A DNA stretch of 64,000 bases from Roseateles subflavus (GCF_030285365.1 NZ_JASVDS010000007.1:1-64000), one strand, 5' to 3'. Counted from the first letter of the stretch, positions 10,214 to 18,943 are shown. Numbers and translations: made by a program. Notes: generated by a model from the letters alone, not told the origin.

Positions 10214-11476
10214 TCAGGCCTTGCGCTCCCAAATGGCGGCAAAGAAGCCGTCCACCCGGTGGCGATGGGGCCACAGGCGGATGAAGCCCTGCTCGCACAG
10301 GCCGGCCGCCTGCGTCACATGGGCCTTCTCGAGCACGGCGGCGGCATCCAGCGGGACGAAGTCCGGGTGCGCTTCGCCGAAGGCACGCGCGATCTCCTCG
10401 TTCTCGGCTTCCAGCAGGCTGCAGGTCGCATAGACCAGGCGACCGCCCGGCTTGAGCAGGCGCGCGGCGCTGTCCAGGATGGCCCGCTGCTTGACCTGCA
10501 ACTCCGCCACTGCCTGCGGCGACTGGCGCCACTTGAGGTCGGGATTGCGGCGCAGGGTGCCCAGGCCCGAGCACGGGGCGTCGACCAGCACGCGGTCGAT
10601 CTTGCCGGACAGACGCTTGATGCGATCGTCCCGCTCGTGGGCGATCTGGGCCGGGTAGACATTGGAGAGCCCGCTGCGCGCCAGACGCGGCTTGAGCGAC
10701 TCCAGGCGATGGCCGGAGACGTCGAAGGCATAGAGGCGGCCGGTGTTGCGCATGGCGGCGCCCAGCGCGAGGGTCTTGCCGCCGGCACCCGCGCAGAAGT
10801 CCACCACCATCTCGCTGCGCTTGGCATCGAGGGCCAGGGCCAGCAGTTGGCTGCCCTCGTCCTGCACTTCCAGCGCTCCGCTGGTGAAGGCCTCCAGCTT
10901 GTTCAGCGCCGGCTTGCCCTGCACGCGCAGGCCCCAGGGCGAATAGGGCATGGTCTGGGCGTCGATGCCGGCTGCCTTGAGCTGCGCCTGGACGTCCTCG
11001 CGCTTCGCCTTGAGCGTGTTGACGCGCAGGTCCAGCGGGGCGCCCTCGTTCATGGAGGCCGCCAGCGCCCAGAATTCTTCCTCCCCCAGGCGCGCCAGCA
11101 GCGGCTCCGCCAGCCATTCGGGCATGTTGTGGCGCAGCTTGGGCGCCAGGCTGGCGAGGTCCACCTGGCGGACCTGCTGCAGCCATTCCTGTTCCTGGGG
11201 CTTCAGCGCGCCCTTGAGGCCGGCGTCGCCGCCCGCCCAGGCCAGGATGGCCAGACGGCGCTCCAGCGGGCCGGACCCCGACTGGGCCAGGCTCTGCAGC
11301 AGCGGCTTCTGGCGCAGCACGGCGTAGGTGGTTTCGGCCAGGGCGTGGCGCTCGCGCTGACCCAGGGCCTTGTTCTTGCGAAAGAAGGCAGAGACGACGC
11401 CGTCGGCCGGCGCGTCGAACTTGAGGACCGAACGCAGCAGTTCGGCGCAGAGATCGAGAAGGGCATTAGGATGCAT
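10214..11476 (-). CDS. RsmB/NOP-family rRNA (cytosine-C5) methyltransferase
   Basis: SAM-dependent m5C methyltransferase, probably acting on 16S rRNA like RsmB. The ATG at 11476 gives 420 residues. An N-terminal helical part (NusB-like region, residues about 1-140) is followed by the Rossmann methyltransferase: motif I VVDFCAGAGGKTLALGAAM, motif IV DAPCSGLGTLRRNPD with its cysteine, and motif VI YATCSLL with the catalytic cysteine. Length matches E. coli RsmB (429). A -10/-35 pair lies so close that the first transcribed base should be the A of the ATG, suggesting a leaderless mRNA. The DUF1653 gene is divergent. Exact target base is inference. Confidence 0.92.
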   Translation of the reverse strand: MHPNALLDLCAELLRSVLKFDAPADGVVSAFFRKNKALGQRERHALAETTYAVLRQKPLLQSLAQSGSGPLERRLAILAWAGGDAGLKGALKPQEQEWLQQVRQVDLASLAPKLRHNMPEWLAEPLLARLGEEEFWALAASMNEGAPLDLRVNTLKAKREDVQAQLKAAGIDAQTMPYSPWGLRVQGKPALNKLEAFTSGALEVQDEGSQLLALALDAKRSEMVVDFCAGAGGKTLALGAAMRNTGRLYAFDVSGHRLESLKPRLARSGLSNVYPAQIAHERDDRIKRLSGKIDRVLVDAPCSGLGTLRRNPDLKWRQSPQAVAELQVKQRAILDSAARLLKPGGRLVYATCSLLEAENEEIARAFGEAHPDFVPLDAAAVLEKAHVTQAAGLCEQGFIRLWPHRHRVDGFFAAIWERKA

Positions 11477-11482
11477 CGCCGG

Positions 11483-11511
11483 ATTATCCCAGGCCCGGCG
11501 CGGCTGCCCAA
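11483..11511 (-). promoter_or_regulatory. Promoter of the RsmB-type gene, probably leaderless
   Basis: On the minus strand TTGGGC (11506-11511) is 17 bases from GATAAT (11483-11488), preceded by TG one base away (extended -10). The seventh base after the -10 is the A of the start codon. Confidence 0.55.
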
Positions 11512-11548
11512 CCGGCAGCGCCCGAGGCCCGACTTCCCCCCCGCCGCC

Positions 11549-11791
11549 ATGACCGACAAAGCCCCCCTGCCGCCCCTGCCCCCGACGCCCCCCGGCCGCT
11601 ACCGCCACTACAAGGGCCAGGACTACGAAGTGCTGGGCGCCGTGCGCCACAGCGAGACCGAGGAAGTGCTGGTGCTTTACCGCCCGCTCTACAACGACAC
11701 CGGCCTGTGGGTGCGCCCCCATGCCATGTTCTTCGAGCCGGTCGAGGTGGACGGCCGCATGACGCCGCGCTTCGTGCTCGTCGAGGCATGA
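11549..11791 (+). CDS. DUF1653-family protein
   Basis: An 80-residue cytosolic protein of unknown function. After a proline-rich start (PLPPLPPTPPG) it shows the DUF1653 core: RYRHYKGQDYEVLGAVRHSE, then VLVLYRPLYNDTGLWVRPHA and a C-terminal FFEPVEVDGRMTPRF. The stop overlaps the start of the next gene as ATGA, so both are probably coupled. Start ATG at 11549 is the only suitable one. Confidence 0.88.
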   Translation: MTDKAPLPPLPPTPPGRYRHYKGQDYEVLGAVRHSETEEVLVLYRPLYNDTGLWVRPHAMFFEPVEVDGRMTPRFVLVEA

Positions 11792-12456
11792 GCGCCCCGC
11801 AGGCTCACCGTCACGCGTTGGCGCGCTGGCGGCCCCGTGTGCTGATCGCGCTGGCCCTGGGTGCACTGCTGGCCGTGCTCTGGCCGACGCCGCTGCCGCT
11901 CGTGACCCGGCTGCTGCTGGGCTGGAACGCCGGCGTCTGGACCTATGTGCTGCTCGTGCTCGTGATGATGGGCCGGGCCGACGCCCGCCAGCTGCAGCGC
12001 CGGGCCCTGGGCATGGGCGATGGCGTGCCGGTGGTGCTGATGCTGGCCGTGACGGGCGCGCTGGCCATCCTCGCGGCGCTGGTCACCGAGATGAGCCAGG
12101 TCCGGCACGGCAGCAATGTCGTGGCCGGCTGGCCCTACCTGCTGCTGGCGCTGGCCACGGTGGCGGGCACCTGGCTGCTGCTGCCGATCGAGTTCGCGCT
12201 GGCCTACTCGCGCCTCTACCACCGCGGCGCCAGCGCCCCGCACGGGCTGGAGTTCCCGGGCGAGGACAAGGACCTCGACTACTGGGACTTCCTGTATTTC
12301 TCGATCACGCTGGCCGCCACCTCGCAGACGTCCGACGTGGTGATCAGCTCGCGCCGCATGCGCCGCCTGGTGATGATCCAGGCCCTGTTGTCCTTCGTGT
12401 TCAACACGGGCGTGCTGGCGCTGTCGATCAATCTGCTGGCCAGCCTCGTGGGCTGA
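11788..12456 (+). CDS. DUF1345-family membrane protein
   Basis: A 222-residue inner-membrane protein of unknown function. It has about five hydrophobic helices (near residues 15-35, 45-60, 80-100, 115-135 and 190-215) and the DUF1345 signature DLDYWDFLYFSITLAATSQT followed by SDVVISSRRMRRLV. This region resembles a reduced ion-channel pore segment, as noted for the family, but no channel activity is known to me. ATG overlaps the preceding DUF1653 stop by four bases. Six bases separate it from convergent purN. Confidence 0.85.
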   Translation: MSAPQAHRHALARWRPRVLIALALGALLAVLWPTPLPLVTRLLLGWNAGVWTYVLLVLVMMGRADARQLQRRALGMGDGVPVVLMLAVTGALAILAALVTEMSQVRHGSNVVAGWPYLLLALATVAGTWLLLPIEFALAYSRLYHRGASAPHGLEFPGEDKDLDYWDFLYFSITLAATSQTSDVVISSRRMRRLVMIQALLSFVFNTGVLALSINLLASLVG

Positions 12457-12462
12457 CGCGGC

Positions 12463-13089
12463 TCAGCTGAAGGACTGGCTCTCGCCGGCCAGCTGGCGCA
12501 CGCGCGAGCCCTCGACGGCGATCTGGCCGCTGACGAACCAGCGCACCGCGGCCGGGTACATGCGGTGCTCGAGCTTCAGCACGCGGCCGGCCAGCGCTCC
12601 GGCATCGTCGCCGTCCAGCACCGGGACCACCGCCTGCGCCACCATCGGGCCATGGTCCAGTTCGGCCGTCACGAAATGCACCGTGGCGCCCGCGAAGCGG
12701 CAGCCGGCCTCGATGGCCCGCTCGTGCGTGTGCAGGCCCGGGAAGGCCGGCAGCAGCGAGGGGTGGATGTTGAGCATGCGGCCTTCGTAGTGGCGCGTGA
12801 AGCCGGGCGTGAGGATGCGCATGAAGCCGGCGAGCACCACGAGGTCAGGCGCAAAGCCGTCGATGACCTTCGCGAGTTCGGCATCGAAGGACTCGCGATC
12901 CGGGAAGGCCTTGTGGTCCACGACCGCCGTCGGCACGCCGTGTGCGGCCGCGAACTGCAGGCCGGCGGCATCCGGGCGGTTGCTGATCACGGCGGCGATG
13001 CGGGCGGGCCAGCCCTCGGCGGCGCAGGCCTTGACGATGGCCTCCATGTTGGAGCCGCGGCCGGAGATCAGGATCACGATGTGCTTCAT
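12463..13089 (-). CDS. purN: Phosphoribosylglycinamide formyltransferase 1
   Basis: Third step of purine synthesis: transfers a formyl group from 10-formyl-THF to GAR. The ATG at 13089 gives 208 residues; an in-frame TTG three codons upstream is less likely. Family motifs visible are ILISGRGSNMEAIV for substrate phosphate, the catalytic Asn-His-Asp set in MLNIHPSLLPAFPGLHTHE and ELDHGPMVAQA, and AGFMRIL. Length matches PurN (about 212 in E. coli). Monocistronic by layout, divergent from trpS. Confidence 0.96.
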   Translation of the reverse strand: MKHIVILISGRGSNMEAIVKACAAEGWPARIAAVISNRPDAAGLQFAAAHGVPTAVVDHKAFPDRESFDAELAKVIDGFAPDLVVLAGFMRILTPGFTRHYEGRMLNIHPSLLPAFPGLHTHERAIEAGCRFAGATVHFVTAELDHGPMVAQAVVPVLDGDDAGALAGRVLKLEHRMYPAAVRWFVSGQIAVEGSRVRQLAGESQSFS

Positions 13090-13221
13090 GGGGCGCAAGT
13101 GTAGCCAGCGCCACGCAGGGTCTGCGCTTGACGGACGTCATGCGCCGGGCCGACTCCCTACAATCACGGGCTTCCTTCCGGCACGCGGCATCCCGCCCAC
13201 GTGCCCCGCACAGAACACTCC

Positions 13222-14232
13222 ATGAGCGACACCCCCACCCTGCCCCGCCAGCGCGTGCTCTCCGGCATGCGCCCCACCGGCGCCCTGCACCTGGGCCACT
13301 ACCACGGGGCGCTGAAGAACTGGGTGAGGCTGCAGCAGGCCTACGACTGCTTCTTCTTCGTCGCGGACTGGCACGCGCTCACCACGCACTACCAGGACAA
13401 GTCCGTCGTCGAGCGCAACGTCTATGACATGGTCGTGGACTGGCTCGCCGCCGGCCTCGACCCCGAGCAGTGCACGCTCTTCATCCAGAGCCGCATGCCC
13501 GAGCACGCCGAGCTCTTCACCCTGCTGGCCATGAGCACGCCGCACAGCTGGCTGGAACGCATGCCCAGCTACAAGGACCAGGTCGAGAAGAACCGCGAGC
13601 TGGCCACCTACGGCTTCCTGGGCTATCCGCTGCTGCAGGCGGCCGACATCCTCATCTACAAGGCCGCCTTCGTCCCCGTGGGCGAGGACCAGGCCGCGCA
13701 CGTGGAGGTGACACGCGAGGTGGCCCGCCGCTTCAACCACCTCTACTGCCCTGAAACGCCCATCCTCCCCGAGCCCCAGGCGCTGCTGACCGAGACCTCC
13801 CGCCTCACCGGTCTGGACGGCCAGAAGATGAGCAAGAGCTACGGCAATGCCATCGCCATGCGCGAGGCGCCCGAGGTGGTGGAGGACAAGATCCGCCGGA
13901 TGCCCACCGACCCGCAACGCGTGCGCCGCGGCGACCCGGGCGAGCCCACGCGCTGCCCGGTCTGGGCGTTCCACCAGCTCTATTCCGACAGCGACACCCG
14001 CGCCTGGGCCGAGCAAGGCTGCCGCAGCGCGGGCATCGGCTGTCTGGACTGCAAGCAGCCGGTGATCGAGGCCATCCAGAAGGAGCAGGCCCCCTGGCGC
14101 GAGCGGGCCGACGAGTTCCTGGCCAACCCCAAGCAGGTCCACTGGATCGTGGAGGTCGGCACCGAGCGCGCGCGCGCCGTGGCCCGCAAGACGCTCAAGG
14201 AAGTGCGGCAGGCCATGGGCCTCGCCTACTGA
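13222..14232 (+). CDS. trpS: Tryptophan-tRNA ligase
   Basis: Class Ic aminoacyl-tRNA synthetase charging tRNA-Trp. The HIGH-type motif is LHLGHYHGALKN (residues about 23-34) and the KMSKS motif is GQKMSKSYGNAI. From ATG 13222 (MSDTPTLPRQ) the protein has 336 residues, the usual compact bacterial size; a GTG at 13201 would add seven residues. It carries a cysteine pair in GIGCLDCKQ and the GDPGEPTRCPVWAFHQLY segment typical of proteobacterial TrpS of this subtype. TACAAT at 13159-13164 is a possible -10. Confidence 0.96.
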   Translation: MSDTPTLPRQRVLSGMRPTGALHLGHYHGALKNWVRLQQAYDCFFFVADWHALTTHYQDKSVVERNVYDMVVDWLAAGLDPEQCTLFIQSRMPEHAELFTLLAMSTPHSWLERMPSYKDQVEKNRELATYGFLGYPLLQAADILIYKAAFVPVGEDQAAHVEVTREVARRFNHLYCPETPILPEPQALLTETSRLTGLDGQKMSKSYGNAIAMREAPEVVEDKIRRMPTDPQRVRRGDPGEPTRCPVWAFHQLYSDSDTRAWAEQGCRSAGIGCLDCKQPVIEAIQKEQAPWRERADEFLANPKQVHWIVEVGTERARAVARKTLKEVRQAMGLAY

Positions 14233-14264
14233 AGCCCCACGAAGAGAAGCGCCCGCTGCAGTCC

Positions 14265-14693
14265 ATGGCCGGCATCCACATCACCGACATCGAGGCCGCC
14301 ATCAACTGGTGGCGCCAGCGCGTGCCCGGCGACGGGCTCAGCGCGTGCCCGCCCGTCCAGGCCCTGGCGGAGGTCTACGCCCTGCTCGTCTACCACCGCG
14401 AGAGCGAGTGCGACGAGGATTCGCTGCCCGCCGCGGCCCGCGAGGCCTGGCTGCGCTGGTACGACAGCACGCCCGATGCCCCCTGCATCGCCATCTGTTC
14501 CACGAGCCAGGGCGACGAGCTCTGCAAGGGCTGTGGCCGCACCTTCGACGAGGTGCAGAACTGGCCGGTGATGACGCCGGCCGAGAAGCGCGTCACCTGG
14601 CGCCGCATCACGCTCGAGGGCACGGCCTGGCGCTTCAACCGCTACGCCGAGCGCGCCCGGGAACGCCAGACGGGCGAAGGCGAGGCGCCGTGA
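14265..14693 (+). CDS. DUF3717-DUF1289 fusion protein
   Basis: A 142-residue cytosolic protein joining two small domains. The first 60 residues match DUF3717 (IHITDIEAAINWWRQRVP and EVYALLVYHRE). Residues about 70-110 match DUF1289: PCIAICSTSQGDELCKGCGR, with four cysteines suited to metal or Fe-S binding, followed by DEVQNWPVMTPAEKR. Function unknown. It lies 32 bases after trpS and its stop overlaps the GTG start of the MATE gene, so trpS-DUF-MATE may form one operon. Confidence 0.85.
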   Translation: MAGIHITDIEAAINWWRQRVPGDGLSACPPVQALAEVYALLVYHRESECDEDSLPAAAREAWLRWYDSTPDAPCIAICSTSQGDELCKGCGRTFDEVQNWPVMTPAEKRVTWRRITLEGTAWRFNRYAERARERQTGEGEAP

Positions 14694-16099
14694 GGGCCGC
14701 CCTCGGACGCCGACGCCATGGCAGCCTGAGCCGCATCCTGCCCCTGGCCTGGCCCGTGTTCATCGGCCAGCTGGCGGTGCTGGCCTATTCGACGATCGAC
14801 ACCCTGCTCGTCGCCCGCTATGCCGCGCTGGACCTCGCCGCGCTGGCCGTGGGCAACGCGATGTACACCAGCGTCTTCGTGGGCCTGATGGGTGTGGTGC
14901 TGGCCGTGTCCCCCGTCGCGGCCCAGCGCTTTGGCGCGCAGGACCATGAAGGCGTGGGCGACTGCCTGCACCAGGCCGCCTGGCTGGCGCTGGGCCTCAC
15001 GGTGATCGGCGAGCTGATCCTGCTGTTCCCCGACCCGCTGCTCGCGCTGGCACGGCCCGAGCCGGCCGTCGAGGCCATCGTGCGGCGCCACCTGCACTTC
15101 CTGGGCCTCGCCCTGCCGGCCGCGCTGCTGTTCACGGCCTACCGCGGCTTCAACACGGCGGTGTCCCGCCCGAAGGCCGTGATGGCCCTGCAGGTCGGCG
15201 GCCTGCTGCTGAAGCTGCCACTGAGCGCCGGGCTGATCCATGGCGTGCCCGCGCTGGGCCTCGGGCCGATGGGCGCCCCGGGCGGTGCGATGGCCACGGC
15301 GCTGGTCGTGTGGTCCCAGCTGCTCCTGGGCCTCTGGGTGCTGCGCCGGGATCCGCACTACGCCGCCTTCGGCCTGCAGCGCGGCGGCCTGCATCCGCCC
15401 CGCCCGGCCCTGATCGGGCGGCTGCTGCGCCTGGGCGTGCCGATGGGGGCGTCCATCCTCATCGAGGTGACCGGCTTCACCTTCATGGCGCTGTTCATCT
15501 CGCGGCTGGGGGCCACCTCGGTGGCCGGGCACCAGTTGGCAGCCAACCTGGTCGCGATGATGTTCATGCTGCCGATGGCACTGGGCAATGCGACCGGCGC
15601 GCTCGTGGGCCAGCGCCTGGGCGCACGCGACTTCACCGATGCCCGGCGCCTGGGCTGGCACGGGCTGGAGATCGCGCTGCTGCTGTCCCTGCTGATGGGC
15701 GGGCTGGTGTTCCTGCTGCGGCGGGAGGTGCTGTCGCTCTACACGCCGGACCCCGCCATCCAGGCCGCCGCGTTGCCGCTGCTGCTGTGGGTGTGGCTGT
15801 TCCACGCGGGCGATGCCTGCCAGGCCATCGCGGCCTCGGTGCTGCGCGCACACCACGTGGCCCTGGCGCCCATGCTCGTGTATGCCGTGGCCATCTGGGG
15901 CCTGGGGCTGGGCGGGGGCTACTGGCTGGCATTCGCGCCGCCGGCCTGGCTGCCGGGCTTCTGCCGGGGCGCCAGCGGCTTCTGGCTGGCCGCCAGCCTG
16001 GGGCTGCTGATGTGCTCGGCGGGCCTCGTGGCACTCATGGCCTGGGTCCACGGCCGGGAGCGGCAGGAGGCCGGCGACGCCGCGGCCGCCGCGCCCTGA
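14690..16099 (+). CDS. MATE-family multidrug/Na+ (H+) antiporter
   Basis: Twelve-helix inner-membrane exporter that moves cationic drugs out in exchange for Na+ or H+. A GTG at 14690 overlaps the upstream stop (GTGA) and gives 469 residues, the NorM length. Family features: LAWPVFIGQLAVLAYSTIDT at the start of helix 1, a repeated half (ILIEVTGFTFMALFISRLGA around residue 260) and LPMALGNATGALVGQRLGAR. A later in-frame start is not needed because helix 1 begins about 15 residues in. Substrate unknown. Confidence 0.92.
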   Translation: MRAALGRRRHGSLSRILPLAWPVFIGQLAVLAYSTIDTLLVARYAALDLAALAVGNAMYTSVFVGLMGVVLAVSPVAAQRFGAQDHEGVGDCLHQAAWLALGLTVIGELILLFPDPLLALARPEPAVEAIVRRHLHFLGLALPAALLFTAYRGFNTAVSRPKAVMALQVGGLLLKLPLSAGLIHGVPALGLGPMGAPGGAMATALVVWSQLLLGLWVLRRDPHYAAFGLQRGGLHPPRPALIGRLLRLGVPMGASILIEVTGFTFMALFISRLGATSVAGHQLAANLVAMMFMLPMALGNATGALVGQRLGARDFTDARRLGWHGLEIALLLSLLMGGLVFLLRREVLSLYTPDPAIQAAALPLLLWVWLFHAGDACQAIAASVLRAHHVALAPMLVYAVAIWGLGLGGGYWLAFAPPAWLPGFCRGASGFWLAASLGLLMCSAGLVALMAWVHGRERQEAGDAAAAAP

Positions 16100-16117
16100 G
16101 GTGACGCGAGGGCCGCG

Positions 16118-16129
16118 CCTCGTACGAGG
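16118..16129. other. 12-base perfect palindrome
   Basis: CCTCGTACGAGG lies in the 84-base gap between the convergent MATE and sensor-kinase genes. Function unknown; it could be a protein site or chance. Confidence 0.3.
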
Positions 16130-16179
16130 GTCGGACAGCGCATCGGCAAGACCCGGCTCAGCGGAGCGGGGAGCCGGAC

Positions 16180-16192
16180 GGGGTCAGGTCTT
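16180..16192 (+). repeat. Copy 3 of 13-base motif GGGGTCAGGTCTT (exact)
   Basis: Overlaps the stop codon of the sensor kinase, encoded on the other strand. Confidence 0.5.
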
Positions 16193-17566
16193 GAGCGGCA
16201 GGCTCAGCACGAACACGCTGCCGCCGCCCTCGCGGGCCTCGCAACGCACCGAGCCGCCATGGCGCTCCGCGATCTGCTTGACGAGGCTCAGCCCGAGCCC
16301 GACGCCGCCGGCCTGCTCGGCATGGCCGGGCAGGCGGTAGAACGGCTCGAAGATGCGATCGCGCAGGCCGTCAGGCACCCCGGCCCCGCGGTCCGCGACC
16401 CGCAGCTCGAGCAGGCGGCCGATCGGCCGCAGGCTCAGCTCGACGCTGCCGCCCCCGTAGCGACGGGCGTTCTCCAGGAGATTGCGAAGCGAACGGCGGA
16501 TCAGGCGCTCCTCGCCCTGCAGCCGCAGCTGCGAGTCCCGCTCATCGGAAAGCAGCTCGGCCCCGCTGCGTGCGCATTCCTCGGCGGCCAGCCCGAGCAC
16601 GTCCACGGCATCCTGCTGGATCTGCTGGCTGCCGCTGTCGAGGCGGCTGGCCAGCAGCACTTCCTCGACCAGGGCATCGAGCTCGGCGATATTGGTCTGG
16701 ATCTCGACCTTGAGCTTCTGGCGCTGGGCGTCACCGGCGTCCTCGAACATGGCGAAGGCCATCTTCAGGCGCGCCAGGGGCGAGCGCAGCTCATGGCTGG
16801 CGTTGGCCAGCAGACTCTGGTGCGAGCGCAGCAGCGCCTCGATGCGCCCCGCGGCCTCGTTGAAGCTGCGCGCCACGGCGGCCACCTCGTCCCGGCCGCT
16901 GTCATCCACGCGATGGCTCAGCTGGCCGTCGCCGAAGGTCTGCACGCCGGACTTGAGCGCCTCGAGCCGCCGGGTGAGACGGCGCACCACCGGGAAGGCG
17001 CCGGCCGCGATGCCCACGAACAGCAGCACCAGCACGATCGCCAGGCCCTGGCCGTGGAAGAGCCGCGGCCCGAGCAGCATCGGCGCCCCCCAGGGGCCGT
17101 CCTCGCGCCGGATCATCGGCGGGCCGGCGTTGCCTTCCGAGCCGTGCGCCGGTCCCTGGCGGGCCTCGGCACGCGGCCCGGGAGGCCGGATATTGCGAAT
17201 GAAGGCAATGTGGCGGCCATCGTCCAGCGTGATCTCCAGCTGACGCTGGCCGGGGAAGTCTTCGCGGCGCTCGAACAGCTCGGAGGCCCCGATGCGCTGC
17301 CCCTGGGCATCCTCCAGCGCCAGCGCCATGCGCAGCCGCTGGCCCCACTCCTCGATGGCGCGGGCCTGCTGCTCGCGCGGCGCATCCGGCGGCGGCAGGG
17401 CCCGCTGCAGCAGCACGGCCATGGCCTGCCAGCGCTCGCCGGCAGCCACCTCGGCGTTGCCGCGCTCCTGCTCGATCTGGCGCTGGAACAGCCAGGCCGC
17501 CCCCAAGGCGAAGGCGGCCAGCACGACGATGACGGTGAGGTAGATGCGCCAGTAAAGAGACTTCAC
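16184..17566 (-). CDS. Sensor histidine kinase, Cpx-like
   Basis: Membrane sensor of a two-component system, 460 residues. A short cytosolic N-terminus is followed by TM1 (IYLTVIVVLAAFALGAAWLF), a periplasmic domain of about 150 residues, TM2 (IVLVLLFVGIAAGAF), HAMP, the dimerisation/phosphoacceptor helix with H-box ANASHELRSPLARL, and an ATPase domain with N-box LLENARRYGGG, G1 VADRGAGVPDG and G2 GGVGLGLSLVKQI. The start is GTG at 17566, overlapping the regulator stop (GTGA). Gene order spy-like/regulator/kinase resembles cpxP-cpxR-cpxA. The periplasmic segment contains a Gly/Pro/Arg-rich loop, unusual for CpxA, so the stimulus may differ. Confidence 0.9.
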   Translation of the reverse strand: MKSLYWRIYLTVIVVLAAFALGAAWLFQRQIEQERGNAEVAAGERWQAMAVLLQRALPPPDAPREQQARAIEEWGQRLRMALALEDAQGQRIGASELFERREDFPGQRQLEITLDDGRHIAFIRNIRPPGPRAEARQGPAHGSEGNAGPPMIRREDGPWGAPMLLGPRLFHGQGLAIVLVLLFVGIAAGAFPVVRRLTRRLEALKSGVQTFGDGQLSHRVDDSGRDEVAAVARSFNEAAGRIEALLRSHQSLLANASHELRSPLARLKMAFAMFEDAGDAQRQKLKVEIQTNIAELDALVEEVLLASRLDSGSQQIQQDAVDVLGLAAEECARSGAELLSDERDSQLRLQGEERLIRRSLRNLLENARRYGGGSVELSLRPIGRLLELRVADRGAGVPDGLRDRIFEPFYRLPGHAEQAGGVGLGLSLVKQIAERHGGSVRCEAREGGGSVFVLSLPLKT

Positions 17567-18276
17567 GCCTGGCCTTCGGAGTCCTGCTTGCGGGCGAACA
17601 CGTAGCCGGCACCGCGGACGGTCAGCACACGGCGCGGCGTCTTGGGATCGTCTTCGATGACGGCACGGATGCGGGAGATGTGCACGTCGATGGAGCGATC
17701 AAAGGCTTCCAGCGGATGGCCCTTGAGCGAGTCCATGATCTGGTCGCGCGACAGCACACGGCCGGGGCTCTGCGCCAGCACGACGAGCAGGTCGAACTGG
17801 TGACTCGTGAGGTCGCAGGGCTTGCCCTCGAGGCGGGCCATGCGGGCGGCCAGGTCGATCTCCAGACGGCCGAAGCGCAGCACCTCCACGCCCTGCATGT
17901 CCGGCTCGGCCCGGCGCAGCAGCGCCTTGACGCGGGCCTGCAGCTCACGCGGCTCGAAGGGCTTGGGCAGGTAGTCGTCGGCGCCCAGCTCCAGCCCGAG
18001 GATGCGGTCCATGGGCTCGCCGCGGGCCGAGAGCATCAGCACCGGCAGGCGCTTCATGCGGGCGTCGCGGCGCAGCTCGCGGCAGAAGTCGAGGCCGTCG
18101 CCGTCCGGCAGCATGATGTCCAGCACGGCCAGGTCGTACACGCCCTGCTCCAGCATCTGCCGGGCCGCGGCCAGATTGGGCGCCACGTCGATGTCGAAAC
18201 CGGCCGACTGGAGGTAGGCCCCCACCATGTCGGTCAGGCGGGCGTCGTCGTCGATCAGCAGCAGTCTGGAATTCAT
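17563..18276 (-). CDS. OmpR-family response regulator, Cpx-like
   Basis: DNA-binding partner of the adjacent kinase, 237 residues. The receiver domain has the acidic pocket LLIDDDARL, phosphoacceptor Asp near residue 53 (VLDIMLPDGDG), switch residues VLMLSARGEPMDRI and the lysine in DDYLPKPFEPREL. The C-terminal winged helix carries LVVLAQSPGRVLSRDQIM and IDVHISRIRAVIEDDPK. The ATG at 18276 starts at MNSRLLLIDD; upstream in-frame codons encode no receiver sequence. It ends overlapping the kinase start, and lies 118 bases after the spy-like gene. Activation of that gene is inferred from the upstream box. Confidence 0.93.
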   Translation of the reverse strand: MNSRLLLIDDDARLTDMVGAYLQSAGFDIDVAPNLAAARQMLEQGVYDLAVLDIMLPDGDGLDFCRELRRDARMKRLPVLMLSARGEPMDRILGLELGADDYLPKPFEPRELQARVKALLRRAEPDMQGVEVLRFGRLEIDLAARMARLEGKPCDLTSHQFDLLVVLAQSPGRVLSRDQIMDSLKGHPLEAFDRSIDVHISRIRAVIEDDPKTPRRVLTVRGAGYVFARKQDSEGQA

Positions 18277-18394
18277 GGTGGGCAGATGGCTGGCACAGCG
18301 CGCCCGGGCCGAGGCCCGGTCGGCGTGCGCCGCGGAAGGAAAGTAGGCCTGAAGCATAAGCGCAGTCCTGAGCGAACGATCCGGGCTCGAGGGC

Positions 18395-18877
18395 TCACTG
18401 GCCGCCGCGGGACTTCATGTGCTCGGCCATGCGGGCCTGGCGCTGCTTCATCTTGGCGGCCAGCTTGGCACGCTGCTCGGGGGTCAGCACACGGGCGACG
18501 TCGATCATGGCCTGGCTCATGCGCTTGGAGACCTGCTCGTGCAGCGCGCTGCCCTTGACGCGCAGGGCCTCGATCGCGGCGGCATCGACATTGGTGGCGG
18601 AGAACAGCGCCAGGCCCTGCTCGTGCAGGCTGCGCAGCGCGTCCTGCTGCGTCTTCAGCTCCTTGCGGGCCGTGTCCATGATGGTCTTGATCTGGGTCCG
18701 CTGGGCGTCGGTGGCGTCCACCAGGTCCAGCATGTGCTCGACGTGGCCGCCCATCATGCCGCCCATCATGCCGGGGCCGCCCATGCCGGGATGGCGCTGC
18801 GCCTGGGCCCCTCCGGCCACGAGGGCCAGGGCCATGGCGGCGGCGGGAATCAGGCGCTTGAGATTGAGGCTTTTCAT
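18395..18877 (-). CDS. Periplasmic Spy/CpxP-family protein
   Basis: A 160-residue periplasmic protein of the LTXXQ (Spy/CpxP) family, which senses or chaperones misfolded envelope proteins. Signal peptide: KRLIPAAAMALALVAGGAQA. A His/Met/Gly-rich stretch (RHPGMGGPGMMGGMMGGHVE) could bind metal. Two copies of the LTxxQ-like motif are seen as LVDATDAQRTQIK and VLTPEQRAKLAAK, with helical hairpins between. AAGGAG is placed 6-7 bases before the ATG at 18877. It precedes the response-regulator and kinase genes on the same strand, and a CpxR-like box lies 67 bases upstream, so Cpx-type induction is likely. The Met/His-rich stretch also leaves a metal-response role (ZraP-like) open. Confidence 0.85.
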   Translation of the reverse strand: MKSLNLKRLIPAAAMALALVAGGAQAQRHPGMGGPGMMGGMMGGHVEHMLDLVDATDAQRTQIKTIMDTARKELKTQQDALRSLHEQGLALFSATNVDAAAIEALRVKGSALHEQVSKRMSQAMIDVARVLTPEQRAKLAAKMKQRQARMAEHMKSRGGQ

Positions 18878-18943
18878 ACAACTGCTCCTTGGGTGGGATG
18901 GAGTCAGTGTCGGCAGCGCCAGTAAGCCCGCCATGCCGTGGCG

